Origin: Ignavibacteriaceae bacterium
GTDB lineage: Bacteria > Bacteroidota > Ignavibacteria > Ignavibacteriales > Ignavibacteriaceae
Direction of reading: 5' to 3'
DNA length: 20,040 nucleotides
Assembly (NCBI GenBank): GCA_022865965.1
Contig: JALHTS010000305.1
Coordinates: forward strand, 1 to 20,040
The notes below the pieces were generated by a model. It made no database searches and was not told where the DNA came from. It saw nothing but the letters and a program-made list of their open reading frames with translations. The position numbers were made by a program, and so were the translations under genes. Shown here in pieces: positions 8,042 through 16,016 of the stretch; positions within the stretch are counted from its first letter, which is position 1; every line of letters begins with the position of its first letter.

Positions 8042-9400
8042 CTAATTCTGTTTTATTTCATATTTCTTGATCTTTGTGTAAAGAGTTTTGGGACTTATAC
8101 CGAGTTGGGTTGCAGTTTGCGTTCTGTCCCATCTGTTTGCACTTAGTGCATTTGCGATATGCCATTTCTCAAGTTCTTCCATGCTAACAATTTCATCCGG
8201 AATGTTCATAAGATTTCCGGAAGATTTTCTTGATTTTGGTGTAGGAAGATTTAAATCATCGGGACGAATGATATCACCTTCAGCAAATATAACAGCACGT
8301 TCAATTATGTGTTCAAGCTCTCTCACATTACCGGTGAAACTATAATTTTCCAGTATTTCTGCTGATTCTATAGAAAGTCGCTTCGGCGATCTTACAGATG
8401 TCTTAGATTCAAGAAAGAAATTAGCGAGCAACAAAATATCTTCTTTTCTTTCTCTTAAAGGAGGAATGGTTAACGTTATCACATTCAATCTAAATAACAA
8501 GTCTTTTCTGAAATTTTTATTCTCTGCTTCTTCAAGAAGATTACGATTAGAAGCGCCTATTACTCTTACATTTGAATTTAGATTTGTAATTCCGCCAATT
8601 CTTCTGTACTCACCATTTTCAAGGAATCTTAATAATTTGGGTTGAAGTGATAAACTAAGTTCGCCAATTTCATCAAGGAATAAAGTGCCGCCGTGAGCAA
8701 TCTCAACCAACCCCTGCTTGGTAAATTTAGCATCGGTGAAAGCACCTTTTTCATGTCCAAACAATTCACTTTCAATTAGTTGATCCGGGAGGGAAGCACA
8801 GTTAATTACTACAAATGGATTGTCTTTTCGGTTTGATTGTTTATGGATATACTCGGCAAATAATTCTTTACCTGTTCCTGTTTCACCTTCAACCAGAATA
8901 TTAGAATCGGATTGAGCAGCTTTTACGGAAAGATTAAGCACACGTTGAATTGCTTTACCTTGTCCGATAATATTCCCTGCATGTTTTTTATTAACCTCTT
9001 TGGAAAGTAATTGCGTGGTAACAATAAGGTCTTTATGTTCAATAGCTCTGTTAACAGTAAGGATAAGATCTTCAAAACTATAAGGTTTTGTTATGTAATC
9101 ATATGCACCATTCTTAATACATTCAATGGCCTTTTTCATTTCGGATTGTGAAGAAAGTATAATGGTCTGAATGATCGAGCCGTATTCTTTAACAAATTTG
9201 AGAACCTCCTCTCCCGAAACTTCTCTCATATTCAAATCAAGTAACAAAACATCATAGTTCTTAGATCTAATTGCCTCGATTGCATATTTACCGTCATAAA
9301 CGGTATCGACAGAATGACCCTCTTCTAGCAATTGTTCTTTTAGTAAGTAACATAGGGTTTCATCGTCGTCGCAGACTAGTATTTTTGAATTTTTAGACAT
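8042..9400 (-). CDS. NtrC-family sigma-54-dependent response regulator
   Basis: A 452-residue transcription activator. Receiver domain 1-120 with acidic D11-D13, phospho-acceptor D55 (LLLDLNM) and lysine in TKPYSFEDL; AAA+ sigma-54 interaction domain with Walker A at 172-179 (GETGTGKE), Walker B GGTLFLDEI and the sigma-54 contact loop at 219-224, here GAFTDA rather than GAFTGA; arginine-finger region (FRKDLLFRLNVITLTIPPLRER); C-terminal Fis-type helix-turn-helix (TQTATQLGISPKTLYTKIKKYEI). Family members open sigma-54 promoters from upstream enhancer sites. The first gene of a two-gene operon with the downstream hybrid kinase. No ribosome-binding site is evident before the ATG, and I found no convincing -24/-12 promoter in the window, so its targets are unknown; the neighbouring secretin operon is a guess only. 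Confidence 0.94.
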   Translation of the reverse strand: MSKNSKILVCDDDETLCYLLKEQLLEEGHSVDTVYDGKYAIEAIRSKNYDVLLLDLNMREVSGEEVLKFVKEYGSIIQTIILSSQSEMKKAIECIKNGAYDYITKPYSFEDLILTVNRAIEHKDLIVTTQLLSKEVNKKHAGNIIGQGKAIQRVLNLSVKAAQSDSNILVEGETGTGKELFAEYIHKQSNRKDNPFVVINCASLPDQLIESELFGHEKGAFTDAKFTKQGLVEIAHGGTLFLDEIGELSLSLQPKLLRFLENGEYRRIGGITNLNSNVRVIGASNRNLLEEAENKNFRKDLLFRLNVITLTIPPLRERKEDILLLANFFLESKTSVRSPKRLSIESAEILENYSFTGNVRELEHIIERAVIFAEGDIIRPDDLNLPTPKSRKSSGNLMNIPDEIVSMEELEKWHIANALSANRWDRTQTATQLGISPKTLYTKIKKYEIKQN

Positions 9401-9430
9401 ATAATTATATTAATTTAATAGTTGTTCAAA

Positions 9431-9462
9431 TTTGGAATAAAAAACCTCTATTGATATATTTG
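9431..9462 (+). promoter_or_regulatory. Bacteroidota-type promoter of tRNA-Lys
   Basis: TTTG at 9431-9434, then 20 bp, then TATATTTG at 9455-9462. This is a full match to the Bacteroidota housekeeping consensus TTTG (-33) and TAnnTTTG (-7). The expected transcription start is a few bases downstream, just before the tRNA at 9477. The same bases can also be read as TTGGAA-17 bp-TATATT, a fair sigma-70 type promoter. Confidence 0.65.
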
Positions 9463-9476
9463 TCGCTCGATTTTCA

Positions 9477-9548
9477 GGGCGCGTAGCTCAGGGGTAGAGC
9501 ATCTGCCTTTTAAGCAGAGGGTCGGTGGTTCGAGCCCACCCGCGCTCA
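9477..9548 (+). tRNA. tRNA-Lys (anticodon UUU)
   Basis: A complete 72-nt cloverleaf. Acceptor stem 9477-9483 (GGGCGCG) pairs with 9541-9547 (CGCGCTC, one G-U). D-arm GCTC/GAGC (9486-9489, 9497-9500); anticodon stem TCTGC/GCAGA (9502-9506, 9514-9518) around loop CTTTTAA, so the anticodon at 9509-9511 is TTT; T-arm GGTGG/CCACC with loop TTCGAGC; discriminator A9548. The CCA end is not encoded (ACAA follows), so it is added after transcription. It stands alone, with its own promoter and a terminator just downstream. Confidence 0.97.
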
Positions 9549-9561
9549 CAAATTAAAACGG

Positions 9562-9590
9562 AAAGCCACTTTCAGGTGGCTTTTTTCTTT
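9562..9590 (+). terminator. Rho-independent terminator of tRNA-Lys
   Basis: Stem AAAGCCAC (9562-9569) pairs with GTGGCTTT (9576-9583) around a 6-nt loop and runs into a T-rich tract (TTTTTTCTTT, 9581-9590). It lies 13 bp after the tRNA and clearly ends that transcript. Confidence 0.88.
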
Positions 9591-9722
9591 TCCTTAAAAG
9601 TAAAAATAACCGATGGCTAATTATAATACTTTATCAATAGAATAGCAATTTTTACCGATTTCCGAGTAACTTAATCCTCAAAATTTAGTTATTTTATCAT
9701 TTTTTTGCATATTTTGAACTCT

Positions 9723-10034
9723 ATGGGAGAAATAGTTTATTGGACTTTGATTCGGACGGCCATTGCCCTGCCTTTAATATGGCTGGCTAAGGATTATTTT
9801 GATGAAAAATACTGGTGGATTATGGGGGCACTTTCAATTACACTGTTTATAATTTATCCTGCTTATTATTCTTATAAGAATTTTGTTGAAATTAATAAAA
9901 ATGTCATTTCCAACACATTATGTTCAAGCTGTAAACATTTTGATATGTCTGCGGTGCTTTGTATGAAATATGATAAACATCCTACCGAAGAGTATATTCC
10001 TTGTGAAGGCACTGATTGGGAACCAAATAAATAG
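9723..10034 (+). CDS. Small membrane protein with a four-cysteine C-terminal tail
   Basis: A 103-residue protein of unrecognised family. Two membrane segments are visible (about 4-22 and 32-51), followed by a soluble tail with C67, C70, C80 and C94 in the arrangement C-x2-C-x9-C-x13-C, plus H72 and H86 nearby; this could bind zinc or an iron-sulfur cluster (inference). The ATG at 9723 was chosen; an in-frame TTG at 9705 would add six residues (HILNS-type) with no ribosome-binding site for either. Codon use resembles the neighbours. It is separated by 109 bp from the metal exporter gene downstream on the same strand; a functional link through metals is possible but not shown. The 174 bp before it hold the tRNA terminator and otherwise nothing recognised. 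Confidence 0.7.
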   Translation: MGEIVYWTLIRTAIALPLIWLAKDYFDEKYWWIMGALSITLFIIYPAYYSYKNFVEINKNVISNTLCSSCKHFDMSAVLCMKYDKHPTEEYIPCEGTDWEPNK

Positions 10035-10143
10035 AAGTGTATATGTATAAGATATTAAGCTTAAGGAAAATTCTTCATCCCTGTAACTTTACAGAAGTAT
10101 ACCAAATTCCCATATTTGTTTGTATTTATAAATTTAGTTCGCC

Positions 10144-11076
10144 GTGAAAAAAAACACAACTAATATTATATCAAAAACAGAATCCGCAGATAAAGGAATA
10201 CGTACAACCTTTATCGGTATTGTAACAAGTATTATCCTTGCTGCTATAAAAGGGTTGGCGGGATATTTCGGTAACTCTTATGCTCTGATTGCCGATGCAA
10301 TCGAATCAACTTCTGATGTGTTCACTTCAATAATTGTTCTTGCGGGGTTGAGGATTGCAAAAAAACCTGCAGATCAAAATCATCCGTACGGACACGGAAA
10401 AGCTGAACCTATCGTAGGAATTTTAGTAGCCTTAGCTTTATTTCTGGCCGCAATAATAATTATTGTACAGAGCATTCATGAAATAATTACACCACACCAC
10501 GCACCCGCATCTTTTACTCTTATTGTTCTTGTCCTGGTTGTATTGACAAAAGAAATTCTTTTCAGGTATGTAATTAAAGTAGGTATATCAGTTGACAGTG
10601 TTGCAGTGAAAGGTGATGCCTTGCATCACCGCAGTGATGCAATTACATCAAGCGCAGCTTTTATTGGAATTTCAATTGCACTCATTGGCGGCGAAGGTTA
10701 TGAAACTGCTGATGATTATGCTGCTTTGCTAGCATCGGGTGTAATTATTTTTAATGCTTACCGATTATTAAAACCTGCACTATATGAAATTACTGATGCA
10801 GCTCCTGCTCCTGATGTAATTATTAAAGTACGTGAAGAAGCTTCAAAAGTCCCGGGTGTTTTAGCAATTGATAAATGTTTTGTAAGAAAAATGGGATTTG
10901 AATATTACGTTGATATTCACGTAATCGTAAATGGTAATATGACAGTGTATGAAGGACACGATATTGCTCATCGAGTAAAAGATGATTTGATAAAAACTTA
11001 TCCCAAAATTTCTGATGTGCTTGTTCATATTGAACCGGCAACTGAAGAAAGACTACAACGGGAACATAAAATTTAA
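10144..11076 (+). CDS. Cation diffusion facilitator (CDF) family metal exporter
   Basis: A 310-residue inner-membrane transporter of the CDF family, which exports divalent metals (Zn, Mn, Fe, Co) by proton antiport. About six membrane segments occupy residues 20-215. The transport site is visible: TM2 has D51 and 'AIESTSD', with E54 and D58 in the usual HxxxD or DxxxD positions, and TM5 has H161xxxD165 (ALHHRSDAI). The signature 'NHPYGHGKAEP' is in the first cytoplasmic loop. Residues about 225-300 form the cytoplasmic ZT-dimer domain (VPGVLAIDKCFVRKMG...YVDIHVIV...HDIAHRVKDDL...VLVHIEPA). GTG 10144 is the start: a TAG stop lies in frame at 10135-10137 and no other start precedes the conserved N-terminus. 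No Shine-Dalgarno is seen. Which metal it moves cannot be read from the sequence. Confidence 0.93.
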   Translation: MKKNTTNIISKTESADKGIRTTFIGIVTSIILAAIKGLAGYFGNSYALIADAIESTSDVFTSIIVLAGLRIAKKPADQNHPYGHGKAEPIVGILVALALFLAAIIIIVQSIHEIITPHHAPASFTLIVLVLVVLTKEILFRYVIKVGISVDSVAVKGDALHHRSDAITSSAAFIGISIALIGGEGYETADDYAALLASGVIIFNAYRLLKPALYEITDAAPAPDVIIKVREEASKVPGVLAIDKCFVRKMGFEYYVDIHVIVNGNMTVYEGHDIAHRVKDDLIKTYPKISDVLVHIEPATEERLQREHKI

Positions 11077-11086
11077 TGCCGTTAAT

Positions 11087-11136
11087 TGTTGGATAAAGGA
11101 TTTCATTTCAAAAATCCACCAACATTTTATTTATTT
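11087..11136 (+). terminator. Terminator after the CDF transporter gene
   Basis: A two-part stem: TGTTGG (11087-11092) with CCAACA (11119-11124), and inside it GGATTT (11098-11103) with AAATCC (11112-11117), followed by a T-rich run (TTTTATTTATTT). It lies 10 bp after the stop codon of the transporter gene. Confidence 0.65.
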
Positions 11137-11155
11137 GAAAGAGTACAAAAGAATA

Positions 11156-11186
11156 AAGGTATAGGGAATATAATCCGCTATACCTT
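11156..11186. terminator. Hairpin between convergent genes, possible bidirectional terminator
   Basis: AAGGTATAG (11156-11164) pairs perfectly with CTATACCTT (11178-11186) around a 13-nt loop. It lies between the convergent CDF and LapA-like genes. The flanking T tract is poor on both strands, so terminator function is uncertain. Confidence 0.45.
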
Positions 11187-11245
11187 ATTCTAATATACAT
11201 TCGACCGACTTTACTGATAAAAAGATAAACTTATTTATAACTTCC

Positions 11246-11473
11246 TTATTCTTTTCCTCCCTCAGATAATTCTTTTGGCGGCTTCTTTGTCATTAAACCC
11301 GTAAGCATTATTCCGATAAGAAGTCCGATAATAAAAACTATAAACAACAAAAAAATATGCGGAAGTGTAATGGACCAAAAAAGAATTTTTGTCGGTACAT
11401 CACCAACGTTTTGGATTATAATAATTAAAATTATTAATCCAAGTATAAGACTGAATAATAATTTTAGTTTCAT
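11246..11473 (-). CDS. LapA-domain (DUF1049) small membrane protein
   Basis: A 75-residue protein with two hydrophobic segments (about 3-20 and 33-57) and the pattern of LapA/DUF1049 proteins: a first membrane helix ending in 'IIIQNVGDV', a short 'TKILFWSITLP' strand, then a glycine-containing second helix (FIIGLLIGIMLTGL) and a charged tail with KKPPKEL. In Gram-negative bacteria LapA-type proteins act in lipopolysaccharide assembly and regulation at the inner membrane; here that is family knowledge only. ATG 11473 is preferred over GTG 11494 because GGAG (11481-11484 on the complement) sits 7 bp upstream. It starts 47 bp after the protease gene and is probably the last gene of the hemL-protease-lapA transcript. 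Confidence 0.78.
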   Translation of the reverse strand: MKLKLLFSLILGLIILIIIIQNVGDVPTKILFWSITLPHIFLLFIVFIIGLLIGIMLTGLMTKKPPKELSEGGKE

Positions 11474-11520
11474 TTCTTTACTCCGCTGATTCACTTATAT
11501 AAAATTCAATTATTTGCTTC

Positions 11521-14400
11521 TTACTTTATAAGAAGCATTTTTCTGGTTGAAGTAAAATTACCTGCTTTTAATTTATACAAATAAATTCCGCTTGCAAGAC
11601 CCTGCCTACCGGCAGGCAGGTTAGCAGCATCAAATTTTAATTCGTAATAACCCGCACTTTGATATTCATTCACAAGTGTGTAAATCTCTTTACCAAGAAC
11701 ATCATAAATCTTCAATGTTACATTATTCGCATTGGGGATACTGTATTTTATAATCGTAGATGGATTAAACGGATTAGGATAATTCTGTTCCAGATTAAAA
11801 CTAATTGGATTCAACACATTGTTATCGTTCACATCCGTTACAATAAATTGAAATTTATTCCTTGCCGCCGCTACAGCAACATCAAGAGCAGCTTTATTAT
11901 CTGCAGATAGGACAGCAAAGGCAACTCTGATTGTATCATTTGCCGGTATAGAATATGGCCCGCCTGAGACAACGTGAGAAATATCTGCTGGACCTGCTGT
12001 AGAATTTCCGATACCATTTGAAATTGACAACCATTTTTCAGAATCGGTAAAGCCGTCATAAATGCTGAAAGTACCCCCAGTACCGTCATTCTGAATCGCA
12101 TAATAACCATAATTATCCGAAGAGAGTAATGCAATACCAACATAATTATCGGAACTGCCACCATCTCTATAAACGTAACCATATTTATTAGTATCATCCC
12201 ATTCAACAATATCATTTACTGCATCAGCAAAATCCCAATCAAAAAACAATGCTGTGAATAGATTGTCTATCGCAGTACTATTTGTGTTAACAAACCTGTA
12301 ATCAAGTATCATATAATTGTTATCAGCTTCAGTAGCGAATGTGTATGAGGTTAAATATGCTGTAACTCCAATTGCGCCCGCATTATTATCATTAAATATA
12401 GAAGATCCCTGAATATCAGCAACTGAACCCGGGATGGATAGAACAAAAGGCTGCACAACAGAAAAATCATTATTCTGTGTGTCTCCGGTACTACTTCTTG
12501 CAGCATCAGAAATATTGGTGGGTGAAGTTCCAAGGATTAATGCGCCTTCAAATAACAAGTTACTGCTGTCTTGATACGTGAATCCGATTCCCTGACTGTT
12601 GGTGGGATAATCATTAAAACCCATCGTTCCTTTGCTTGTAATTGTCATAGCAACAGCATTACCGAATTGTGTTGCATAAGTAGGATTGGCAATAATACTT
12701 ATCCACTGAAAGTCGTTATATGTTCCATCGGTATATCTCAGCTCGAAATACAATTCTGCATTCTGAGGAACATTGCTAGCGACTTTGAATGTGAACTTGT
12801 TTGAGAAATTATCAAATTCTTCTAAAGTAATTTTGCTGCCGGCGCTAAAAGAACTGTTAATCAGCGAAGAATAAGTGTTCTTGTTTTCAAGATCTATACT
12901 TAATGAAGTGGTTGGATTTAAATAATTAATAAATTCAACACCAACACTTATGGTTTCGTTCGGTTGAAAAATACCGTCGTCATTACCACCGGGGAACTCA
13001 TCGCTGAATGTTACTTCAACTGCACGAACGGATTTCGAGCTTATATTAGATAAAGTTTTATAAGCATTAATTCTCCCATATCCCAGAAGATCTGTATAGA
13101 TTAAATTGATTGAGTTTATGTTGTCAGAATTGACTCTTATTTGTTCACCAATCTGAATCGGATTATATGATGGAAATTGAGCAACCGTTAGTGCGGCTAA
13201 ACCGGCAACAAGTGGAGATGCCATTGATGTTCCGTTTAATGTTTTATAAGTATCATTCTGCCAGGTATCATAGATGTCCGAACCCGGAGCTGAAACATCT
13301 ATATATCTTCCGTAATTCGAAAAACTTGATCTCGTATCCGTAGAAGTTGTAGAAGCAACGGAAAAAACTCCATTATAAGCTGCGGGATAAAATTTCTCAA
13401 TACTATTGTCATTGCCTGCAGCCGCTACAACAAGCGAACCTTTTGATAATGCATAATCAACTACCGTTTGAGCAAACATTGAATAACCTCCGCCGCCCCA
13501 ACTGCAATTGATTACTTGACAACCGTTATCTGCCGCATAAGTAATTCCTTCATATCCATAAACAATATATGGTCCGGCTGAGCTTCTATAATCATCTCGT
13601 GTGGTTTTTACTGCCATTATTTTAGAATTAAAACCTATTGAGGCAACACCAACGCCATTATCAGTTACAGCAGATGAAGTGCCTGCGACGTGTGTTCCAT
13701 GATCGGATCTGTCTTCCATCGGATCATTATCTGGTGTGCCTGTTAATCCACCAAAGTCCCAGCCTCTTATATCGTCAATAAATCCGTTTCCGTCATCATC
13801 AATTCCATTACCGGGAATTTCATCCCAATTTCTCCAAATATTTGCTGATAGATCCGGATGATCCCAATCAACACCGGTATCAACAATTCCAATTATAACA
13901 TTTGTGTCACCTTTGCTTATATCCCACGCAAGATCAGCTTGAATTTTGGTAAGACCGTATTGCTGAGCTGGATAACTCGGATCATTTGGAGTATAAAAAA
14001 TTTCATAAACAAATTTGGGTTCTGTCCATTCAACATCCTTATCGTTTTTAATTTTAGATGCGACAAAGAAAGGATCAGCACCAGAATCATATTCCATTAC
14101 TACAATTCTTCCTAAGTCGGAATTTGTCTCAAAAGTTTTGTTCGGAAATACTGCTCTTGAACTTCTCATACCGAAGGCTAACATTTTTTTTGAAAGAGAA
14201 GATGGTAATTCAACTCTTCTATCACCCGAAACAGCCAAAGGTTGATTCAGCTTAACTATAATTGTGTTGGAAAGATATTTAACATTTCCTTTTTCAATTA
14301 CCTTTAAACCGGTATTGCTGCCCGGATAAAACCCAAACAATATTAGAGATACAAAAGCTATAATAATACTTAGACGAAAAATGGAATTATTATTTTTCAT
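11521..14400 (-). CDS. Secreted subtilisin-like (S8) serine protease with T9SS type A sorting domain
   Basis: A 959-residue secreted protease. Signal peptide at about 1-26, a prodomain (about 40-140), then the S8 catalytic domain (about 145-440) with the full triad: D174 (IVDTGVD), H234 (DHGTHVAG) and S392 (LNGTSMASP), plus the oxyanion asparagine in AAAGNDNS. Beta-sandwich-like modules follow (about 450-865). Residues 868-959 are a T9SS type A C-terminal sorting domain (NYPNPFNPST...IYDVLGKEI...GIYLYKLKAG...RKMLLIK), so the protein should cross the outer membrane by type IX secretion and be anchored or released there. Within this domain residues 928-934 (LPAGRQG) are encoded by a GC-rich palindrome and look inserted. 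An AAGGA box lies about 8 bp before the ATG. Its gene begins 42 bp after hemL. Confidence 0.95.
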   Translation of the reverse strand: MKNNNSIFRLSIIIAFVSLILFGFYPGSNTGLKVIEKGNVKYLSNTIIVKLNQPLAVSGDRRVELPSSLSKKMLAFGMRSSRAVFPNKTFETNSDLGRIVVMEYDSGADPFFVASKIKNDKDVEWTEPKFVYEIFYTPNDPSYPAQQYGLTKIQADLAWDISKGDTNVIIGIVDTGVDWDHPDLSANIWRNWDEIPGNGIDDDGNGFIDDIRGWDFGGLTGTPDNDPMEDRSDHGTHVAGTSSAVTDNGVGVASIGFNSKIMAVKTTRDDYRSSAGPYIVYGYEGITYAADNGCQVINCSWGGGGYSMFAQTVVDYALSKGSLVVAAAGNDNSIEKFYPAAYNGVFSVASTTSTDTRSSFSNYGRYIDVSAPGSDIYDTWQNDTYKTLNGTSMASPLVAGLAALTVAQFPSYNPIQIGEQIRVNSDNINSINLIYTDLLGYGRINAYKTLSNISSKSVRAVEVTFSDEFPGGNDDGIFQPNETISVGVEFINYLNPTTSLSIDLENKNTYSSLINSSFSAGSKITLEEFDNFSNKFTFKVASNVPQNAELYFELRYTDGTYNDFQWISIIANPTYATQFGNAVAMTITSKGTMGFNDYPTNSQGIGFTYQDSSNLLFEGALILGTSPTNISDAARSSTGDTQNNDFSVVQPFVLSIPGSVADIQGSSIFNDNNAGAIGVTAYLTSYTFATEADNNYMILDYRFVNTNSTAIDNLFTALFFDWDFADAVNDIVEWDDTNKYGYVYRDGGSSDNYVGIALLSSDNYGYYAIQNDGTGGTFSIYDGFTDSEKWLSISNGIGNSTAGPADISHVVSGGPYSIPANDTIRVAFAVLSADNKAALDVAVAAARNKFQFIVTDVNDNNVLNPISFNLEQNYPNPFNPSTIIKYSIPNANNVTLKIYDVLGKEIYTLVNEYQSAGYYELKFDAANLPAGRQGLASGIYLYKLKAGNFTSTRKMLLIK
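11601..11620. repeat. 20-bp GC-rich palindrome inserted in frame in the sorting domain
   Basis: CCTGCCTACCGGCAGGCAGG is a near-perfect palindrome (one mismatched pair) in an otherwise AT-rich gene. Read on the minus strand, with one base on each side, it encodes LPAGRQG (residues 928-934 of the protease). Related sorting domains usually go straight from 'AANL' to 'SGIYLYKL', so a 21-bp in-frame insertion of a palindromic repeat is likely. Similar CCTGCC...GGCAGG elements are, to my knowledge, seen scattered in some Bacteroidota-group and uncultured genomes; no second copy is present in this window. Confidence 0.7.
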
Positions 14401-14442
14401 TGCTTGTCCTTTTTGATAAAATAAAATTTCACATAAAACTTT

Positions 14443-15732
14443 TTATAAAATTGTCTCTAATGATTCTTTATGGGCATCAATAGTCTGGTCAAGATCTTCT
14501 TTGCTGTGAACGGTTGAAATGAACATCGCTTCAAATTGTGCAGGTGCAAGATAAATTCCCCGCCTCAGCATTTCGTGAAAGAATTTTCCGTAAAGAACGG
14601 TATCCGATTCAACAGCACTTTTAAAGTCATCAACTTTTTCTTCTGTAAAAAACATACACATCATTGAACCGACACGGTTCATTGCATAATTCTTTCCAAC
14701 CGAATTGAGATTTTTCCTAAATCCTTCTTCAAGATAAACAGATTTCTTCTCAAGTTGAATATAAATTTCAGGATGTTTTTTAATGTGATTCAGTGCGGCA
14801 TATCCCGCAGACATTGCAAGAGGATTTCCGCTTAATGTTCCAGCCTGGTAAACTGGTCCACTTGGAGCAATCTTTTCCATAATTTCTCTTTTGCCGCCGA
14901 AAGCGCCTACAGGCAAACCACCGCCTATAATTTTGCCAAACGTAGAAAGGTCGGGTTTAATTCCCAAAATTTCCTGTGCGCCACCCGCAGCAACTCTGAA
15001 TCCCGTCATCACTTCGTCAAATATTAAAACAATTTTTTCTTCATTGCATATTGTTCTTAATTCTTTAAGGAAATCGTCAGTGGTAGCTACAACACCCATA
15101 TTGCCAGCAATGGGTTCGATAATGATTGCAGCAATTTCATTTTTGTTTGCGGCGACTAATCTTTTAATTGAATTAATATCATTGTAATCTGCCAAAAGAG
15201 TATCGGCGGCGTTGCCACTCGTAACACCTGGACTTGTAGGAACTCCAAGAGTAAGAGCACCTGATCCTGCTTTTATTAAAAAGTAATCTGCGTGACCGTG
15301 ATAGCATCCTTCAAACTTTATGAATTTTTCTCTGCCTGTAAAACCTCTTGCGGCACGGACAGCACTCATTGTAGCTTCTGTTCCGCTGTTAACCATTCTG
15401 ACCATTTCAACCGATGGAACAAGCTGGGTAATAAGTTCAGCCATTTTAATTTCCATTTCCGTAGGTGCGCCGAAGCTTGTTCCGTTTTCAATTGCATTGA
15501 GTAAAGCTTCTTTTATGAACGGAGGATTGTGTCCGAACAAATGCGGACCCCAACTTCCGATGTAATCTATAAATTTGTTACCGTCTACATCAATCATTTT
15601 TGATCCTTCGCCGCGGGTTATAAATAAAGGATCACCGCCAACGGATTTGAATGATCTAACCGGTGAATTAACTCCGCCGGGAATAAATTTCTTAGCTTGC
15701 TCAAATAATGCTTTGCTTTTAGATGTGTTCAT
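14443..15732 (-). CDS. hemL: Glutamate-1-semialdehyde 2,1-aminomutase
   Basis: A 429-residue PLP enzyme that converts glutamate-1-semialdehyde to 5-aminolevulinate, the last step of the C5 route to haem and other tetrapyrroles, in the cytoplasm. Length matches the family. Clear family motifs: N-terminal '[13 protein letters not shown]', '[12 protein letters not shown]', '[17 protein letters not shown]', 'EGCYHGHAD', '[11 protein letters not shown]' and the PLP-binding K267 in '[16 protein letters not shown]', then '[14 protein letters not shown]'. All catalytic residues appear intact. It is the first gene of a probable minus-strand operon with the secreted protease (42 bp gap) and a LapA-like protein, an unusual grouping; haem genes in general are not linked to exported proteases. 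Only a weak ribosome-binding site (AGAGAA) precedes the ATG. Confidence 0.97.
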   Translation of the reverse strand: MNTSKSKALFEQAKKFIPGGVNSPVRSFKSVGGDPLFITRGEGSKMIDVDGNKFIDYIGSWGPHLFGHNPPFIKEALLNAIENGTSFGAPTEMEIKMAELITQLVPSVEMVRMVNSGTEATMSAVRAARGFTGREKFIKFEGCYHGHADYFLIKAGSGALTLGVPTSPGVTSGNAADTLLADYNDINSIKRLVAANKNEIAAIIIEPIAGNMGVVATTDDFLKELRTICNEEKIVLIFDEVMTGFRVAAGGAQEILGIKPDLSTFGKIIGGGLPVGAFGGKREIMEKIAPSGPVYQAGTLSGNPLAMSAGYAALNHIKKHPEIYIQLEKKSVYLEEGFRKNLNSVGKNYAMNRVGSMMCMFFTEEKVDDFKSAVESDTVLYGKFFHEMLRRGIYLAPAQFEAMFISTVHSKEDLDQTIDAHKESLETIL

Positions 15733-15867
15733 AAATTAAAAATTCTCTTTTGGTTTAATGTGTTAAAAACTTTCGGGCAAATTTAAGAATTAGTTACGGA
15801 TTATGTAAATGAAAAATTGTGGGTTAGGCTAAATTTGTTTTTTCTTAGTTGTAAGTTTTGAATCCCT

Positions 15868-15916
15868 GAGGTTGTCTCAAAACGATTAACTGTTAAATTA
15901 CTTTTAAGACAACCTC
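15868..15916 (+). repeat. Orphan 10-bp inverted repeat with T tail
   Basis: GAGGTTGTCT (15868-15877) pairs perfectly with AGACAACCTC (15907-15916) around a 29-nt loop, followed by TTTT on the plus strand. It looks like a Bacteroidota-style terminator or the end of a lost mobile element, but there is no plus-strand gene before it: hemL runs the other way from 15732. The remainder of 15733-16016 shows no gene or other recognisable element. Confidence 0.55.
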
Positions 15917-16016
15917 TTTTACTTCACTTCACATTCTAATAAAATCTTATTTGAATTAATGTTTATTCTCATTTACATTTACTATGTAGTATTAGTTTTT
16001 ATCAAATAGTATTAAT

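Noticed and set aside
9477..9548. tRNA-Lys as integration (att) site of an element
   Set aside because: No integrase gene and no repeated tRNA 3' end was seen downstream; the genes after it look ordinary.
9705..9722. TTG start at 9705 for the small membrane protein
   Set aside because: ATG 9723 is a better start codon, the extra six residues add nothing recognisable, and neither start has a Shine-Dalgarno box to favour the TTG.
10081..10094. CTGTAACTTTACAG palindrome between the small membrane gene and the CDF gene
   Set aside because: Only 6-bp arms with a 2-nt loop and no T tail; too weak to call a terminator or operator.
13858..14255. Plus-strand open frames antisense to the S8 protease
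   Set aside because: Shadows of the protease coding sequence without start signals or similarity to known proteins.
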